This document shows positions 34,435 to 42,830 of a stretch of 64,000 nt of DNA, one piece after another. A program made the translations under genes and the position numbers. The DNA comes from Sporomusaceae bacterium (lineage in GTDB: Bacteria > Bacillota > Negativicutes > Sporomusales > UBA7701), in contig JAVKTQ010000003.1 in the NCBI GenBank assembly GCA_031460455.1, positions 186,001 to 250,000 of the forward strand. Direction: 5' to 3'. Below the pieces are notes generated by a model. It made no database searches. It worked only from the letters and a program-made list of their open reading frames with translations, and was not told where the DNA came from. Every line of letters begins with the position of its first letter. Positions within the stretch are counted from its first letter, which is position 1.

Positions 34435-35751
34435 ATGAAAGGTAAAACAGCGTTGTCGCTGTTGGTGACCTTGGCCTTTCTGGCCGCGACGGCGGTGACG
34501 CCGGTCTGGGCGGAGGAATACACCGTCCTCGTGGCCGAGGAAGGCGCGGTGGCTTTCAACACCGCCCAAGGGGTCGGCAGCCAGGTGAACGGCGGCGAGA
34601 ATAACTACGCCACCGGCATCGGCGCCTTCATCAGCGGCGGCAGTTTCAACCAGGCCGCCGGCGTCGGCGCCCTGGTATCCGAGGCCTCCGGCGTGCAGGT
34701 TGCCGGTATCGGTGCCGTCGCCATCGGCAATTTCAACACCGCCATCGGTACCGGCGTAGTCGTCAATGGCGGCGCCGATGAGGATTCGTCCTCGACAGTC
34801 GCCAGCTCCGCCACTTTGCCCAATATCGGGACAGGCTACGGTGCGGTAGCCTTGGGCGAGGGCAACACGGCGGTAGGCGCCTACAGCGCGGCTGTCGGCC
34901 AGGGCAATGCTGCATACGGTCTGGGCGCAACCGCCGTCGGGCTAGGCAACTCGGCTTACGGCATGGGCGCGACCGCCGGGTACTACGAGCCCACGGTGGG
35001 AGCGACCGCAATCGGCGCATATGCAAGGGCTGACGGTCATTTCGACACCGCCATCGGCGCAGAGGCATGGGCGTACGGCGGCAATAGCGTCGCTCTCGGC
35101 GCAGGGTCTGTCGCCGACCAGCCTAACACCGTATCGGTCGGCTCGCCCGGCAACGAGCGGCGTATCACCAATGTCGCTCCCGGCGTCTACGGCACCGACG
35201 CGGTCAATATGAGCCAGTTGCGGGATACCCACGACAAGATGAACCGCCTCGGAGCGACGGCGATGGCGATGACCGGCTTGGCGCCGATGGCCTACAACCC
35301 CAAAGAGCCGACCCAGTATTCGGCGGCCATCGGCACCTACAGCGGCAGACAGGCCATCGCGGTGGGGCTCTTCCACTACACCAGGGAATCGGTCATGCTG
35401 AACGCGGCCTTTGGCTGGAGCTCCGACGGCTGGGAGAAAGCCGGCCGGGTGGGTGTCACCTGGACCGGCGGCAGATCCACGAAGAAGGAGCCTACCGACA
35501 ACACGATCCATGTCAGCAACGCGCCCGGAAAGGCCACCGCCACCGAAGGCGGCATCCAGGACCGCGTGAACAGGCTGCTGCAAGGGAGCAGCGTACAGGC
35601 GGACAAGCCTGCGCCGGCCGTTCCGGAAAGCGCCGCCAAACCAGTTAACGCCGAAGTCAAGGCTTCTGAGAAGAAGCCGGCCGCGGCGCCCGAAGGCGGC
35701 ATCCAGGACAGGGTGAACAAGCTGTTGCAAAGCCACAGCGGTCAGTCGTAA
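34435..35751 (+). CDS. YadA-like trimeric autotransporter with C-terminal extension
   Basis: A 438-residue protein. After a signal peptide (about 1-26) comes a YadA-type head with many G-x-x-A-(I/V)-G repeats (about 35-235), the neck/stalk motif [20 protein letters not shown] and [11 protein letters not shown] (to about 262), a short coiled coil, and a YadA membrane anchor (about 262-343; [15 protein letters not shown], four amphipathic strands ending VGVTW). Anchors normally end the protein; here about 95 further residues follow, Pro/Ala/Lys-rich, with two copies of GGIQDRVN(R/K)LLQ at about 372-384 and 421-433. The anchor requires an outer membrane. AAAGGGGGAAAACGT precedes the ATG. Confidence 0.88.
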   Translation: MKGKTALSLLVTLAFLAATAVTPVWAEEYTVLVAEEGAVAFNTAQGVGSQVNGGENNYATGIGAFISGGSFNQAAGVGALVSEASGVQVAGIGAVAIGNFNTAIGTGVVVNGGADEDSSSTVASSATLPNIGTGYGAVALGEGNTAVGAYSAAVGQGNAAYGLGATAVGLGNSAYGMGATAGYYEPTVGATAIGAYARADGHFDTAIGAEAWAYGGNSVALGAGSVADQPNTVSVGSPGNERRITNVAPGVYGTDAVNMSQLRDTHDKMNRLGATAMAMTGLAPMAYNPKEPTQYSAAIGTYSGRQAIAVGLFHYTRESVMLNAAFGWSSDGWEKAGRVGVTWTGGRSTKKEPTDNTIHVSNAPGKATATEGGIQDRVNRLLQGSSVQADKPAPAVPESAAKPVNAEVKASEKKPAAAPEGGIQDRVNKLLQSHSGQS

Positions 35752-35760
35752 TAGGTTAAG

Positions 35761-35794
35761 AGAAAGGCCAGGTGGTTAGCCACCTGGCCTTTCT
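35761..35794. terminator. Bidirectional terminator after the YadA-like gene
   Basis: Perfect 15-bp inverted repeat (35761-35775 with 35780-35794) and TTAG loop between convergent genes. Confidence 0.88.
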
Positions 35795-35812
35795 GTCGCG
35801 GGAGCGGGGTTA

Positions 35813-36076
35813 TTAGTCGCCTTCGCCTTCCGGCTGCCTGGACGGGATTTGGTTGGGCCAGCCTTCGGGAATACGGGCTACCGGGACGCCATTTTCCAGA
35901 AAGTAGTCAATTTCCTTGCTGTAGGTGGCGCGCCCTGTTTCGGAGTCCGACAGTATCCTGAACGTCAATCTTACCACCCCCTCCACGTAGTATGGCTGTT
36001 TTTTCCCGTGAATAGTCGCCGCGGTTATTTCGCTCGCACCGCATAAGAGAGGGACGCCGGGAAGAATACTAGGCAT
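35813..36076 (-). CDS. Small hypothetical protein
   Basis: An 87-residue frame converging on the YadA-like gene. The central part (YYVEGVVRLTFRILSDSETG, YSKEIDYFLENGVPVARIPE) reads like a compact beta-rich domain, but I recognise no family. No signal peptide is convincing. The ATG at 36076 has only a weak ribosome-binding site, so the true start may be downstream. It is supported mainly by its place before a strong shared terminator. Confidence 0.5.
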   Translation of the reverse strand: MPSILPGVPLLCGASEITAATIHGKKQPYYVEGVVRLTFRILSDSETGRATYSKEIDYFLENGVPVARIPEGWPNQIPSRQPEGEGD

Positions 36077-36099
36077 AAAACCTGAGAGGAAGAAGCAGC

Positions 36100-36402
36100 A
36101 TGGCTAAAGTGGTCGCGGTCCAGTCGCGGATGAACGATGTCGCGAGACTGCTGGCGAAGAGGGGCTACAAAGTGGTGGATATGCTGGAGGCTAGCCGGCC
36201 GGGGGCGAATGTCGACGCATTCTTGTACACGAGCTATCATAGTGATATTGTGAGTTCTTTCAACAGCATGACCCAGGCGGACAACGTGGCGCTGAGCGGA
36301 ATGGCGTCCGAACTGGACAGCGCGACGATTCCGATGCTCAATGTTGCGGGAATGACGCCCGAGCAGGCGGTTGATATCCTGGAGGAGCGGCTGAACCGCT
36401 GA
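36100..36402 (+). CDS. YkuS-family (UPF0180) protein
   Basis: A 100-residue protein similar in layout to Bacillus YkuS: an N-terminal strand-helix (VVAVQSRMNDVARLLAKRGYKVV), a middle segment with YTSYHSDIVSS, and a closing VAGMTPEQAVDILEERL helix. The family is conserved in spore-forming Firmicutes with no known function. CCTGAGAGGAAGAAGCAGC precedes the ATG. It is divergent from the small gene at 36076. Confidence 0.78.
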   Translation: MAKVVAVQSRMNDVARLLAKRGYKVVDMLEASRPGANVDAFLYTSYHSDIVSSFNSMTQADNVALSGMASELDSATIPMLNVAGMTPEQAVDILEERLNR

Positions 36403-36408
36403 ATGGGA

Positions 36409-36443
36409 TACCTAAAGCCCCGGCTGTGCCGGGGCTTTAGGTA
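36409..36443. terminator. Bidirectional terminator
   Basis: Perfect 16-bp inverted repeat (36409-36424 with 36428-36443), loop TGT, between ykuS and the converging amidase gene. Confidence 0.82.
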
Positions 36444-36480
36444 TAATACGTCGAATGAGGTTATCGGGAGCCTTACTAGA

Positions 36481-37134
36481 TTAGCGGGCGAGGAAATACC
36501 GCATAATACCTTTGCAGATGCCGGCGGCGATTTCCTGCTGGTAGACACTGTCGGCGAGACGGGCGGCTTCGTCGCGGTTGGTGAGAAAGCCCACCTCGAC
36601 CAGTACCGCCGGGATATCGCTGGTGCGCAGCACGTAGAAGTTCGCGGGGCGCACGCCTTTGTTGACGGCGCCGGTTTCCAGGACAAGCGCTTCGAGGACG
36701 GTAGCCGCGAGATCATTAGGCCGCCCCGGGGCGTAAAATGTTATGGCGCCGGCGGTCTCCGGCTTTGTGGGGTGCGCGTTGGCGTGAAGGCTGACGAAGA
36801 TGTCGGCGGCGGCGTTCCTCGCGATATCGACCCGGGCCTGGAGCTCGGCCACGGGCGTAATGCCGGGAGAGGCTGACAGATCGTCGGTAGCGCGGGTCAT
36901 GACGACGGTGGCGCCGGCAGCGGTGAGCCTGGCCTTGAGCTCTAGCCCGATGGCGAGGTTTACGTCGGCTTCGCGCACACCGTGATGGAACGCGCCGGCC
37001 TGGTTGCCGCCATGGCCGGGGTCGAGGACGACGGTTTTGCCGGTAAGCGACCCCGGCTGCGCGGCGGCGGGAAGGCTGCAAAGGAGAATAAGCAGGATAA
37101 GCAGGAGCGCAGTCGGGCCGGGTTTTACGCGCAT
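36481..37134 (-). CDS. Secreted N-acetylmuramoyl-L-alanine amidase (Amidase_3)
   Basis: A 217-residue cell-wall hydrolase with a signal peptide (about 1-25) and one Amidase_3 domain. The zinc ligands are H in DPGHGG, E in VREADVN and H in SLHANA; the catalytic Glu is in LVEVGFLTN. It cleaves the amide bond between MurNAc and the stem peptide. No wall-binding domain is present. Single-domain forms such as CwlD act in spore cortex synthesis, but a role in cell separation is equally possible. CGAGGAGGCTGTAA precedes the ATG. Confidence 0.93.
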   Translation of the reverse strand: MRVKPGPTALLLILLILLCSLPAAAQPGSLTGKTVVLDPGHGGNQAGAFHHGVREADVNLAIGLELKARLTAAGATVVMTRATDDLSASPGITPVAELQARVDIARNAAADIFVSLHANAHPTKPETAGAITFYAPGRPNDLAATVLEALVLETGAVNKGVRPANFYVLRTSDIPAVLVEVGFLTNRDEAARLADSVYQQEIAAGICKGIMRYFLAR

Positions 37135-37283
37135 TTACAGCCTCCTCGGTGGTCGTATGGTTTGATATTAGCATAAAATGTCCCGGGCGGCCATAAGGAT
37201 TTGACAGGCCAGACGATTACGCCGCACGGCGAAGGATTATCGCCGCACGGACCGAATTAGGAAAGGTACACTATATCGGCCTG

Positions 37284-38453
37284 ATGGCGAACGGGGGTAC
37301 GTGGTTGCCGGGATTTATCCTGATTGTTTTAGTGCCGTACTTATTGCTGAATTTCTATGTGGGCAGTCGCCTGTGGCAGTATATTTTTTCCCACCTGACG
37401 CCCGGGTGGGGCAAGGTTTTCTGGCCGCTTTTCTGGTTAATCGCCGTGACGCCGCTCGCTTCGCGGGTCAAGGCGCTGCCTGTACCGACGCAGATCAAGG
37501 ATTTCCTTGCCTTTAGCGGCGATTACTGGCTGGCGGCGCTCTATTATTTCCTGCTGTTGTGGCTGGTGGCCGATCTTGGCATATTCCTGGTCCGGCGGCT
37601 AGGCCTGCTGACCGTGGCGGCTCACCGACCGCTGACGGTAGGGATAGCGGCGGTCGTGCTGGTCGTGGTTTTGTTGGCTTATGGTTCGTGGAACGCCCGC
37701 AACCCGCAGGTGACGCCGTATGAGGTGACGATCGCCAAACCGGCCGGCGACCTCGCCGAGCTGCGGGTGGTGATGGTGTCGGACATTCATCTCGGCCCGA
37801 TCATCGGCAATGAGCGCCTGGAGGGACTGGTAGCGGCGATCAACGGCCGGCACCCCGACCTGGTGCTGTTGCCGGGAGATGTCATCGACGAGAATGTCAG
37901 CTATTTTGTCGAAATGAAGATGGCCGAACCTTTCCGCGACCTGAAGCCGCGTTTTGGGGTCTGGGCGGTGTTCGGCAACCACGAGTACATCAGCGGCAAG
38001 GCTGAAGAGGTCACGGACCGGCTGCGCGAAGCGGGCATCATGGTGCTGAGGGATGAATACGTCAAGGTGGGCGAAAGTTTCTACATCGTCGGCCGCGACG
38101 ACCGGCGCCGGGCACAATTCGGCGGCCGGGCACGCCAGGAGCTGGCGGCGGTCATGGCAGGGGTCGACCGGCGGCTGCCCATTCTGCTCATGGACCACCA
38201 GCCTTACAGCCTCGATGAGGCGGCGGGACAGGGGGTCGATCTGCAGGTGTCGGGACACACCCATGTAGGCCAAATGTTTCCGAATAACTTCGTTACCGGT
38301 CGCATGTTTGAAGTCGACTGGGGGTATCTCCGCAAGGGGGCTTACCAGATTATCGTATCATCGGGATTCGGGACATGGGGACCGCCGATAAGGGTGGGCA
38401 ACCGCCCGGAGATCGTCGACATAAGGATAAAATTCGCGGCGCCTGTCCGCTGA
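37284..38453 (+). CDS. Membrane-anchored metallophosphoesterase (YkuE/YaeI-like)
   Basis: A 389-residue protein with four N-terminal hydrophobic segments (about 8-28, 48-68, 83-103, 113-133) and a calcineurin-type phosphoesterase domain (about 155-385). The metal-binding motifs are all present: SDIHLG, GDVIDE, GNHEY, MDHQPYS and GHTHVGQM. Relatives hydrolyse lipid- or nucleotide-linked phosphates at the membrane. The start ATG at 37284 has only a weak ribosome-binding site. It ends at a strong terminator. Confidence 0.9.
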   Translation: MANGGTWLPGFILIVLVPYLLLNFYVGSRLWQYIFSHLTPGWGKVFWPLFWLIAVTPLASRVKALPVPTQIKDFLAFSGDYWLAALYYFLLLWLVADLGIFLVRRLGLLTVAAHRPLTVGIAAVVLVVVLLAYGSWNARNPQVTPYEVTIAKPAGDLAELRVVMVSDIHLGPIIGNERLEGLVAAINGRHPDLVLLPGDVIDENVSYFVEMKMAEPFRDLKPRFGVWAVFGNHEYISGKAEEVTDRLREAGIMVLRDEYVKVGESFYIVGRDDRRRAQFGGRARQELAAVMAGVDRRLPILLMDHQPYSLDEAAGQGVDLQVSGHTHVGQMFPNNFVTGRMFEVDWGYLRKGAYQIIVSSGFGTWGPPIRVGNRPEIVDIRIKFAAPVR

Positions 38454-38488
38454 AAGAGGAAGCCCTGCATAGGCAGGGCTTCCTCTTT
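38453..38488 (+). terminator. Terminator of the metallophosphoesterase gene
   Basis: Perfect 16-bp stem (38453-38468 with 38473-38488) and ATAG loop, ending in a T-run, starting at the last base of the stop codon. Nothing further is recognisable in 38489-38740. Confidence 0.9.
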
Positions 38489-38747
38489 TGCCATTTTAGC
38501 AAAGCCGCAGATGAATACGTCTTCCAGCGCCTCCGGCCGGGTTGGGATGCATACCCTTTGTGGAAAATAACTTTTCACAGCAAATACCTATTATTTACAG
38601 AGGATTTCCTGCTAATTTAGCTAATCTATCTTAGTACCGAACACGTAGGGCATAAAGCTGGCGCCTGGTTGGTATTTCGCCGGGATGATTGCCGGCGCGG
38701 CCGGAAAGGGTCTTCGCAGCAATTATGATAGTTAGAGGGGAATGCAA

Positions 38748-39551
38748 TTGGAGAAGTCGACTATTATCGGATTGATTCTGGGCTGCTCCGCCATAAGTGT
38801 GGGGATGGTCCTCAAGGGGGCCAGCCTATCGGCGCTGCTCAACCCGGCGGCTATGTTGATCATCTTCGCCGGTACGGCGGCATGCCTCCTCAACGGATTT
38901 CCGATGGAGCAGGTAAAAAAGTTTCCCAAACTGGTAAAAATGTTGTTTGTAAAACCGGTTCTGATGCCTCACGGCGAGATATTGCGCCTGTTCATCGGAC
39001 TGTCGCAGCTCGCCCGCCGGGAAGGCCTGCTGGCTCTCGAACCGGGACTTGATGAGATAAAGGACCCTTTTCTTAAGGAAGGCCTGACAATGGTCATCGA
39101 CGGTATGGATCCCGATCTGGTTGTGGACGTTCTCGGCCTGGACATCCAGCAAATGGAGGAGCGCCACCGGGTCGGAGCGCTCATCTTTTCGCAAGCGGGC
39201 ATGTACGCCCCCACATTGGGTGTGCTGGGGGCGGTCGTCGGCCTGGTGGCCGCGCTCGGTAATCTCGACGATATCGAGCAGTTGGGGCACTCTATCGCCG
39301 CCGCTTTTATCGCCACACTGTTCGGTATATTTACCGGCTACGTAATCTGGCACCCCTTCGCCAACAAGCTGAAACTCATGTCCAAAGAAGAAACGGAGCT
39401 CAAGAAGATGATGCTGGAAGGAATACTCTCCCTCCAGGCCGGAGACAACCCGGCCACCCTGGAGGCCAAACTGAGGGTGTTCGTCCCGCAGAACAAACGG
39501 CAACTTCTCAACAAAGGCGAGGAAAAGGGCGATGCGACGGAAGAGGCATAG
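38748..39551 (+). CDS. motA: Flagellar motor stator protein MotA
   Basis: A 267-residue stator subunit with four membrane helices (about 5-25, 30-50, 145-167, 178-200). Charged residues of the cytoplasmic loop that contact the rotor are visible (ARREGLLALE), and the conserved prolines are in YAPTLGVLGAVVGLV and IWHPFANKLK. With MotB it forms the ion channel that drives the flagellum. I prefer a TTG start at 38748: GAGGGG lies seven bases upstream, and the product then begins MEKSTIIGL as is usual. An ATG two codons earlier is too close to that site. Confidence 0.92.
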   Translation: MEKSTIIGLILGCSAISVGMVLKGASLSALLNPAAMLIIFAGTAACLLNGFPMEQVKKFPKLVKMLFVKPVLMPHGEILRLFIGLSQLARREGLLALEPGLDEIKDPFLKEGLTMVIDGMDPDLVVDVLGLDIQQMEERHRVGALIFSQAGMYAPTLGVLGAVVGLVAALGNLDDIEQLGHSIAAAFIATLFGIFTGYVIWHPFANKLKLMSKEETELKKMMLEGILSLQAGDNPATLEAKLRVFVPQNKRQLLNKGEEKGDATEEA

Positions 39552-40308
39552 CAGCGAGGAACACGAGGAGCATGTCGACGAGACCTGGCTGGTTCCATAC
39601 TCCGATATTTTAACCCTGCTGCTGGCCCTGTTCATCGTTTTGTTTGCTTCTTCCCAGGTCGACCAGAAGAAGTTCGAGCAGATGGCCCAGGCTTTCAACA
39701 GCGCTTTTCAGGGCAACCCGTCTATCTTCGAGAGCGTGCGCACGGTGCCCCAGCAGGCGGAAAGCCAGCCGCAGACAATTGATAAAGTACCGTCGGTATT
39801 ATCCACCATAGGCAACGAACGGGCCAGTAACTTTCAGCAGGAAACCGCTCAACTGCTGGAAGCCAAGCGAAAAATCGACAAGTACATCGAGGATAACAAC
39901 CTGACCGGTGGTTTCGGCACCATGCTCACCGACGACGGCCTGCTCGTCAGGATAAAGGATTCCGCGCTGTTCGAATCGGGCCGGGCCGATATGGTGCCGG
40001 CTTCGCGCGAATACGGAACCGCTATTGCCAAGATGTTGGCATCATTGCCGCAAAAGGTGGTAATATCGGGTCACACCGACAACATCCCCATCAACACCGC
40101 CGAGTTCCCTACCAACTGGGATCTTAGCTCGAAGCGGGCCCTGAACTTCATGAAATACCTCATGTCCCAGGAACAAAACCTCCAGCCCGCGCGGTTCAGC
40201 GCCATCGGTCATGGGGAGTATCGCCCGACGGCCGCCAATACGACTCCCGAAGGACGGGCCCAGAACCGTCGGGTCGAAGTATTGATCGTCCGCACACACT
40301 CGCGTTGA
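39532..40308 (+). CDS. motB: Flagellar motor stator protein MotB
   Basis: A 258-residue protein with one membrane helix (about 24-43) carrying the ion-binding D25 in PYSDILTLLLALFIVLFASS, a plug/linker, and an OmpA-like peptidoglycan-binding domain (about 140-255; ISGHTDNIPI, WDLSSKRALNFMKYL, NRRVEVLIV). Its start lies 20 bases inside motA, indicating translational coupling. Together they anchor the stator to the wall. No other flagellar gene is near. Confidence 0.94.
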   Translation: MRRKRHSSEEHEEHVDETWLVPYSDILTLLLALFIVLFASSQVDQKKFEQMAQAFNSAFQGNPSIFESVRTVPQQAESQPQTIDKVPSVLSTIGNERASNFQQETAQLLEAKRKIDKYIEDNNLTGGFGTMLTDDGLLVRIKDSALFESGRADMVPASREYGTAIAKMLASLPQKVVISGHTDNIPINTAEFPTNWDLSSKRALNFMKYLMSQEQNLQPARFSAIGHGEYRPTAANTTPEGRAQNRRVEVLIVRTHSR

Positions 40309-40333
40309 GTTTGTCTGTCATCGGCCTTAATGC

Positions 40334-40359
40334 TGCCGCCGCTTGCCGGCGGCATTTTT
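40334..40359 (+). terminator. Terminator after motB
   Basis: 8-bp GC-rich stem (TGCCGCCG with CGGCGGCA) and a run of five T. Confidence 0.85.
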
Positions 40360-40487
40360 GTTTTAGCGGCGCCGGACAGGCAAATTGCGAACGGTCACTC
40401 GCCCGGAACTTACGGCATATATTAAAACAGGGTCTTGACATAATGTTTTGACGTGTCTGCCCGAGTAATTGGTGTGAGGTGCCGTAA

Positions 40488-42308
40488 ATGAGTTTTTCCG
40501 GAATGAAGTATAAGGATGAGGTGCCGCTCAGGACGATCGGCAAGATCAAGGATATTTTGACAGGGATGGGCCTGTTGCCGATAGAGAAGGCGTGGCGCAA
40601 CTCCCTGCAGGGGTTTTATTCGGTATCGGTGAATATCGCCGGCACCGATCTGTCCGTCAACGGCAAGGGCACATCTCACGAGTACGCGCTGGCAAGCGCC
40701 TACGGCGAACTGATGGAGAGGCTGCAGAACCTCTGCACTTTCCGGTTGAGCTTCGATCTCAGCCCCGAGGCGTTGGCCCGCCAGGGATTCTATTACGCGC
40801 CGGACGAAATACTTCTGAGCACGGCCGATCTCCTCACCGCTGGCGGAGAGTGGCTGACCGCCCAACTGGCGGGACTGGACCCGGCAACGGATAAGGAGGC
40901 GCTTCTCAAACTGTGGCAGGGGGTGACGTACGAGGACCTGCCAGCCGATTTTGCCGCCGTTCCTTACGGCAACTTGCATACAGGCAATATTTCCTACCTG
41001 CCGGTCAAGATGACCGCAAAAATGTATATGTCAAACGGCATGTGCGCCGGGAATACGCCGCAGGAGGCGCTGGTCCAGGGGATCGCCGAGTTGTTCGAGC
41101 GCCACGTAAACCAGCGGATCATCAGGGAGAAAATAGTGCCGCCTACGATACCAGGCGAATATATCGCCCGTTTCCCCCGCATAGCCGCCATGATCGCCGC
41201 TATCGAGGCCCGCGGCGCCTGTCGGGTAATCGTCAAGGACTGCTCGCTCGGCAAAGGGTACCCGGTGGTCGGGATAGTATATATCAACCTTGCCGACCAG
41301 AGCTATTTCGTTAAATTCGGCTCCCATCCCCTGTTCGAGATCGCCGCCGAGAGAACGTTGACCGAACTGCTGCAAGGCCAGGACATCGGCAGCATGATGG
41401 GGATGCGGGAGTTTTCCTACCGTGCCGGGGCGGACGACGGCAATAATCTGATCGGCATCCTGGTCAACGGCTCGGGGGTGTACCCGAGCGAGTTTTTTGG
41501 ACCGCAGGCGAGCTATACATTCCGGGAGTGGGACGAAATAAAGGCTGACAGCAACCGGGACCTGCTGCGGCACCTGCTAGCGGTGCTGGCAGCCGACGGG
41601 TTTCAGGCTTATGCCCGCGACGTATCCTTCCTCGGGTTTCCCGCCTTCCATGTGACCATCCCCCATTTCAGTGAAATCGAAACATTCAGCGACGTCGGGG
41701 CGATTGAGGAATACGCCGCCTACAACGATGTCCGCAGGCTTGTCAGGAGACTCGACGAGCTCGATCCGGAGGAAAGGGGGCGGATTATAAACTTTCTGCG
41801 TCAATTGCCGTACAGCCCGGATGCGAATGTTTTTGAATTCCTCAACCAACCGGTCGGCGATCCGGCGCTTTTTCCCTGGTATTTCGGCAGCCTGGATCTG
41901 CTTCTGACCGCCCTGCTTTTTCGAAACGGCGATTTGGCGGGCGCCGCCGAAGTTTTCGAGCGGTTTGTGGCATTCAGCCGTACCGCCTCCCATGCTGCAG
42001 GGACAGTGACGTATTACAGATGCGTGGCCGATTACCTCGGCGCGCGCGTGGCGGGACGGAGCGAAGCGGATATCGTCGACACGCTTGGTGTTTTCTACCC
42101 GTCTGAGGTGGTAGCAGGCGTCGCACGCGAATTTGGCGACCCGACGATGCTTGTCTGCCGCCCTGATAACCCGCGCTGCTTTGACTGTCAACGGTGTCCC
42201 CAGCGGCCCGCCTGCCTCCACCCGCAAACCGAGCAGGTGTATTTGCAGCTCAAAGACCGCCAGGCAGCCTGCCCTATCGACCAGCGACGGTTGGCGGCGC
42301 TGGTGTAG
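40488..42308 (+). CDS. ycaO: E. coli YcaO-type YcaO-domain protein
   Basis: A 606-residue YcaO protein with C-terminal helical extension, the size and layout of E. coli YcaO (about 586 residues). Shared segments are MYMSNGMCAGNTPQEALVQG, ELFERHVNQRII and ERTLTELLQGQ. YcaO enzymes use ATP to activate peptide backbone amides, making azolines, thioamides or amidines; E. coli YcaO is linked to ribosomal protein S12 methylthiolation. It differs from E. coli in a C-terminal cysteine cluster (C557, C564, C567, C570, C576, C595), which could bind zinc or Fe-S. GAGGTGCCGTAA precedes the ATG. A Cys/Met-rich repeat peptide gene converges on it 138 bases downstream; no SagB-, SagC- or TfuA-like partner is adjacent. 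Confidence 0.9.
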   Translation: MSFSGMKYKDEVPLRTIGKIKDILTGMGLLPIEKAWRNSLQGFYSVSVNIAGTDLSVNGKGTSHEYALASAYGELMERLQNLCTFRLSFDLSPEALARQGFYYAPDEILLSTADLLTAGGEWLTAQLAGLDPATDKEALLKLWQGVTYEDLPADFAAVPYGNLHTGNISYLPVKMTAKMYMSNGMCAGNTPQEALVQGIAELFERHVNQRIIREKIVPPTIPGEYIARFPRIAAMIAAIEARGACRVIVKDCSLGKGYPVVGIVYINLADQSYFVKFGSHPLFEIAAERTLTELLQGQDIGSMMGMREFSYRAGADDGNNLIGILVNGSGVYPSEFFGPQASYTFREWDEIKADSNRDLLRHLLAVLAADGFQAYARDVSFLGFPAFHVTIPHFSEIETFSDVGAIEEYAAYNDVRRLVRRLDELDPEERGRIINFLRQLPYSPDANVFEFLNQPVGDPALFPWYFGSLDLLLTALLFRNGDLAGAAEVFERFVAFSRTASHAAGTVTYYRCVADYLGARVAGRSEADIVDTLGVFYPSEVVAGVAREFGDPTMLVCRPDNPRCFDCQRCPQRPACLHPQTEQVYLQLKDRQAACPIDQRRLAALV

Positions 42309-42346
42309 TGCACCTGCTTTATCCCGAACGCGCGACCGCGACCAAA

Positions 42347-42379
42347 CCCCCGGATGCAGGGCAACGCCGCCTCCGGGGG
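42347..42379 (+). terminator. Hairpin after ycaO
   Basis: CCCCCGGA (42347-42354) pairs with TCCGGGGG (42372-42379). There is no T-run, so it may be a weak terminator or a 3' stabilising structure for the ycaO transcript. Confidence 0.45.
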
Positions 42380-42401
42380 CTTCGGCCGTGACGAACGGGC
42401 A

Positions 42402-42426
42402 AAGAGAAGGCCGGCTTGAGGCCGGC
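42402..42426 (-). terminator. Probable terminator of the Cys-rich peptide gene
   Basis: Read on the minus strand, GCCGGC-CTCAA-GCCGGC is followed by CTTCTCTTT. It lies about 20 bases past the peptide's stop codon. Confidence 0.6.
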
Positions 42427-42446
42427 ACTGCATATTAACTGCTCAG

Positions 42447-42791
42447 TTATTTCATATAGTGACAGCTTTTCATATAGTGGCAACTGGACATCGGATAACA
42501 GCTTTGCATGCACTTGGCGCACTTCATGGCGTAGGTGCACGACATGCATTTCATGGACTGGCAGCTATCCATGCACTTCATCTTTTGGCAACTGTCCATA
42601 CATTTCATGGACTGGCAGCTATCCATGCACTTCATCTTTTGGCAACTGTCCATGCATTTCATGGACTGGCAGCTATCCATGCACTTCATCTTTTGGCAGC
42701 TGTCCATGCATTTCATGGACTGGCAGCTATCCATGCACTTCATCGTCTTGCAACTGCAAGCGTAGTCGTCATAATCGTCATAGTCAATCAT
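42447..42791 (-). CDS. Cys/Met-rich tandem-repeat peptide, possible YcaO substrate or metal binder
   Basis: A 114-residue peptide with 23 Cys and 22 Met. Residues 1-12 are acidic and Tyr-rich (MIDYDDYDDYAC). Residues 17-79 are seven exact-to-near copies of MKCMDSCQ(S/K), with S and K alternating, so the DNA repeats with a 54-base period. Two diverged copies (MKCMSCTYA, MKCAKCMQS) and a tail with CHYMKSCHYMK follow. There is no signal peptide. GGGAGGTGAAAATTG precedes the ATG at 42791, which fixes strand and frame although all frames across the repeat are open. Two readings fit: a ribosomal peptide precursor modified by the nearby YcaO, or a metallothionein-like chelator, given the metal-riboswitch genes next to it. 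I recognise no described family. Confidence 0.8.
   Translation of the reverse strand: MIDYDDYDDYACSCKTMKCMDSCQSMKCMDSCQKMKCMDSCQSMKCMDSCQKMKCMDSCQSMKCMDSCQKMKCMDSCQSMKCMSCTYAMKCAKCMQSCYPMSSCHYMKSCHYMK
42540..42744. repeat. 54-base tandem repeat within the Cys-rich gene
   Basis: The unit (two nine-residue modules) occurs a little over three times with few mismatches. The two half units differ mainly in the Lys/Ser codon. It encodes the MKCMDSCQ modules and has the codon-level near-identity expected of recent expansion or gene conversion. Confidence 0.85.
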
Positions 42792-42816
42792 CAATTTTCA
42801 CCTCCCGGGAGATTAT

Positions 42817-42830
42817 TAGGGATATCCCTA
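42817..42830. promoter_or_regulatory. 14-bp palindrome upstream of the Cys-rich gene
   Basis: TAGGGATATCCCTA is a perfect palindrome 26 bases before the start codon. On the minus strand a possible -10 box (TATTAT, 42841-42836) lies just upstream, which would place the palindrome at the transcription start, a typical repressor position. The -35 is not clear. Confidence 0.5.

Noticed and set aside
33427-34569. Minus-strand frame of 380 codons opposite the repeat proteins
   Set aside because: It spans the gap between two plus-strand genes with signal peptides and good ribosome-binding sites; Val/Asp/Ala-rich composition is a reverse reading of the repeats.
38489-38747. Possible c-di-GMP riboswitch upstream of motA
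   Set aside because: I looked for the GEMM landmarks because motility genes follow, but the conserved tetraloop-receptor and core elements are not present.
42540-42744. Regular repeats that could suggest a CRISPR array
   Set aside because: No unique spacers separate the units; the repeat is contiguous, in frame and codes for a regular peptide. No cas genes are present.
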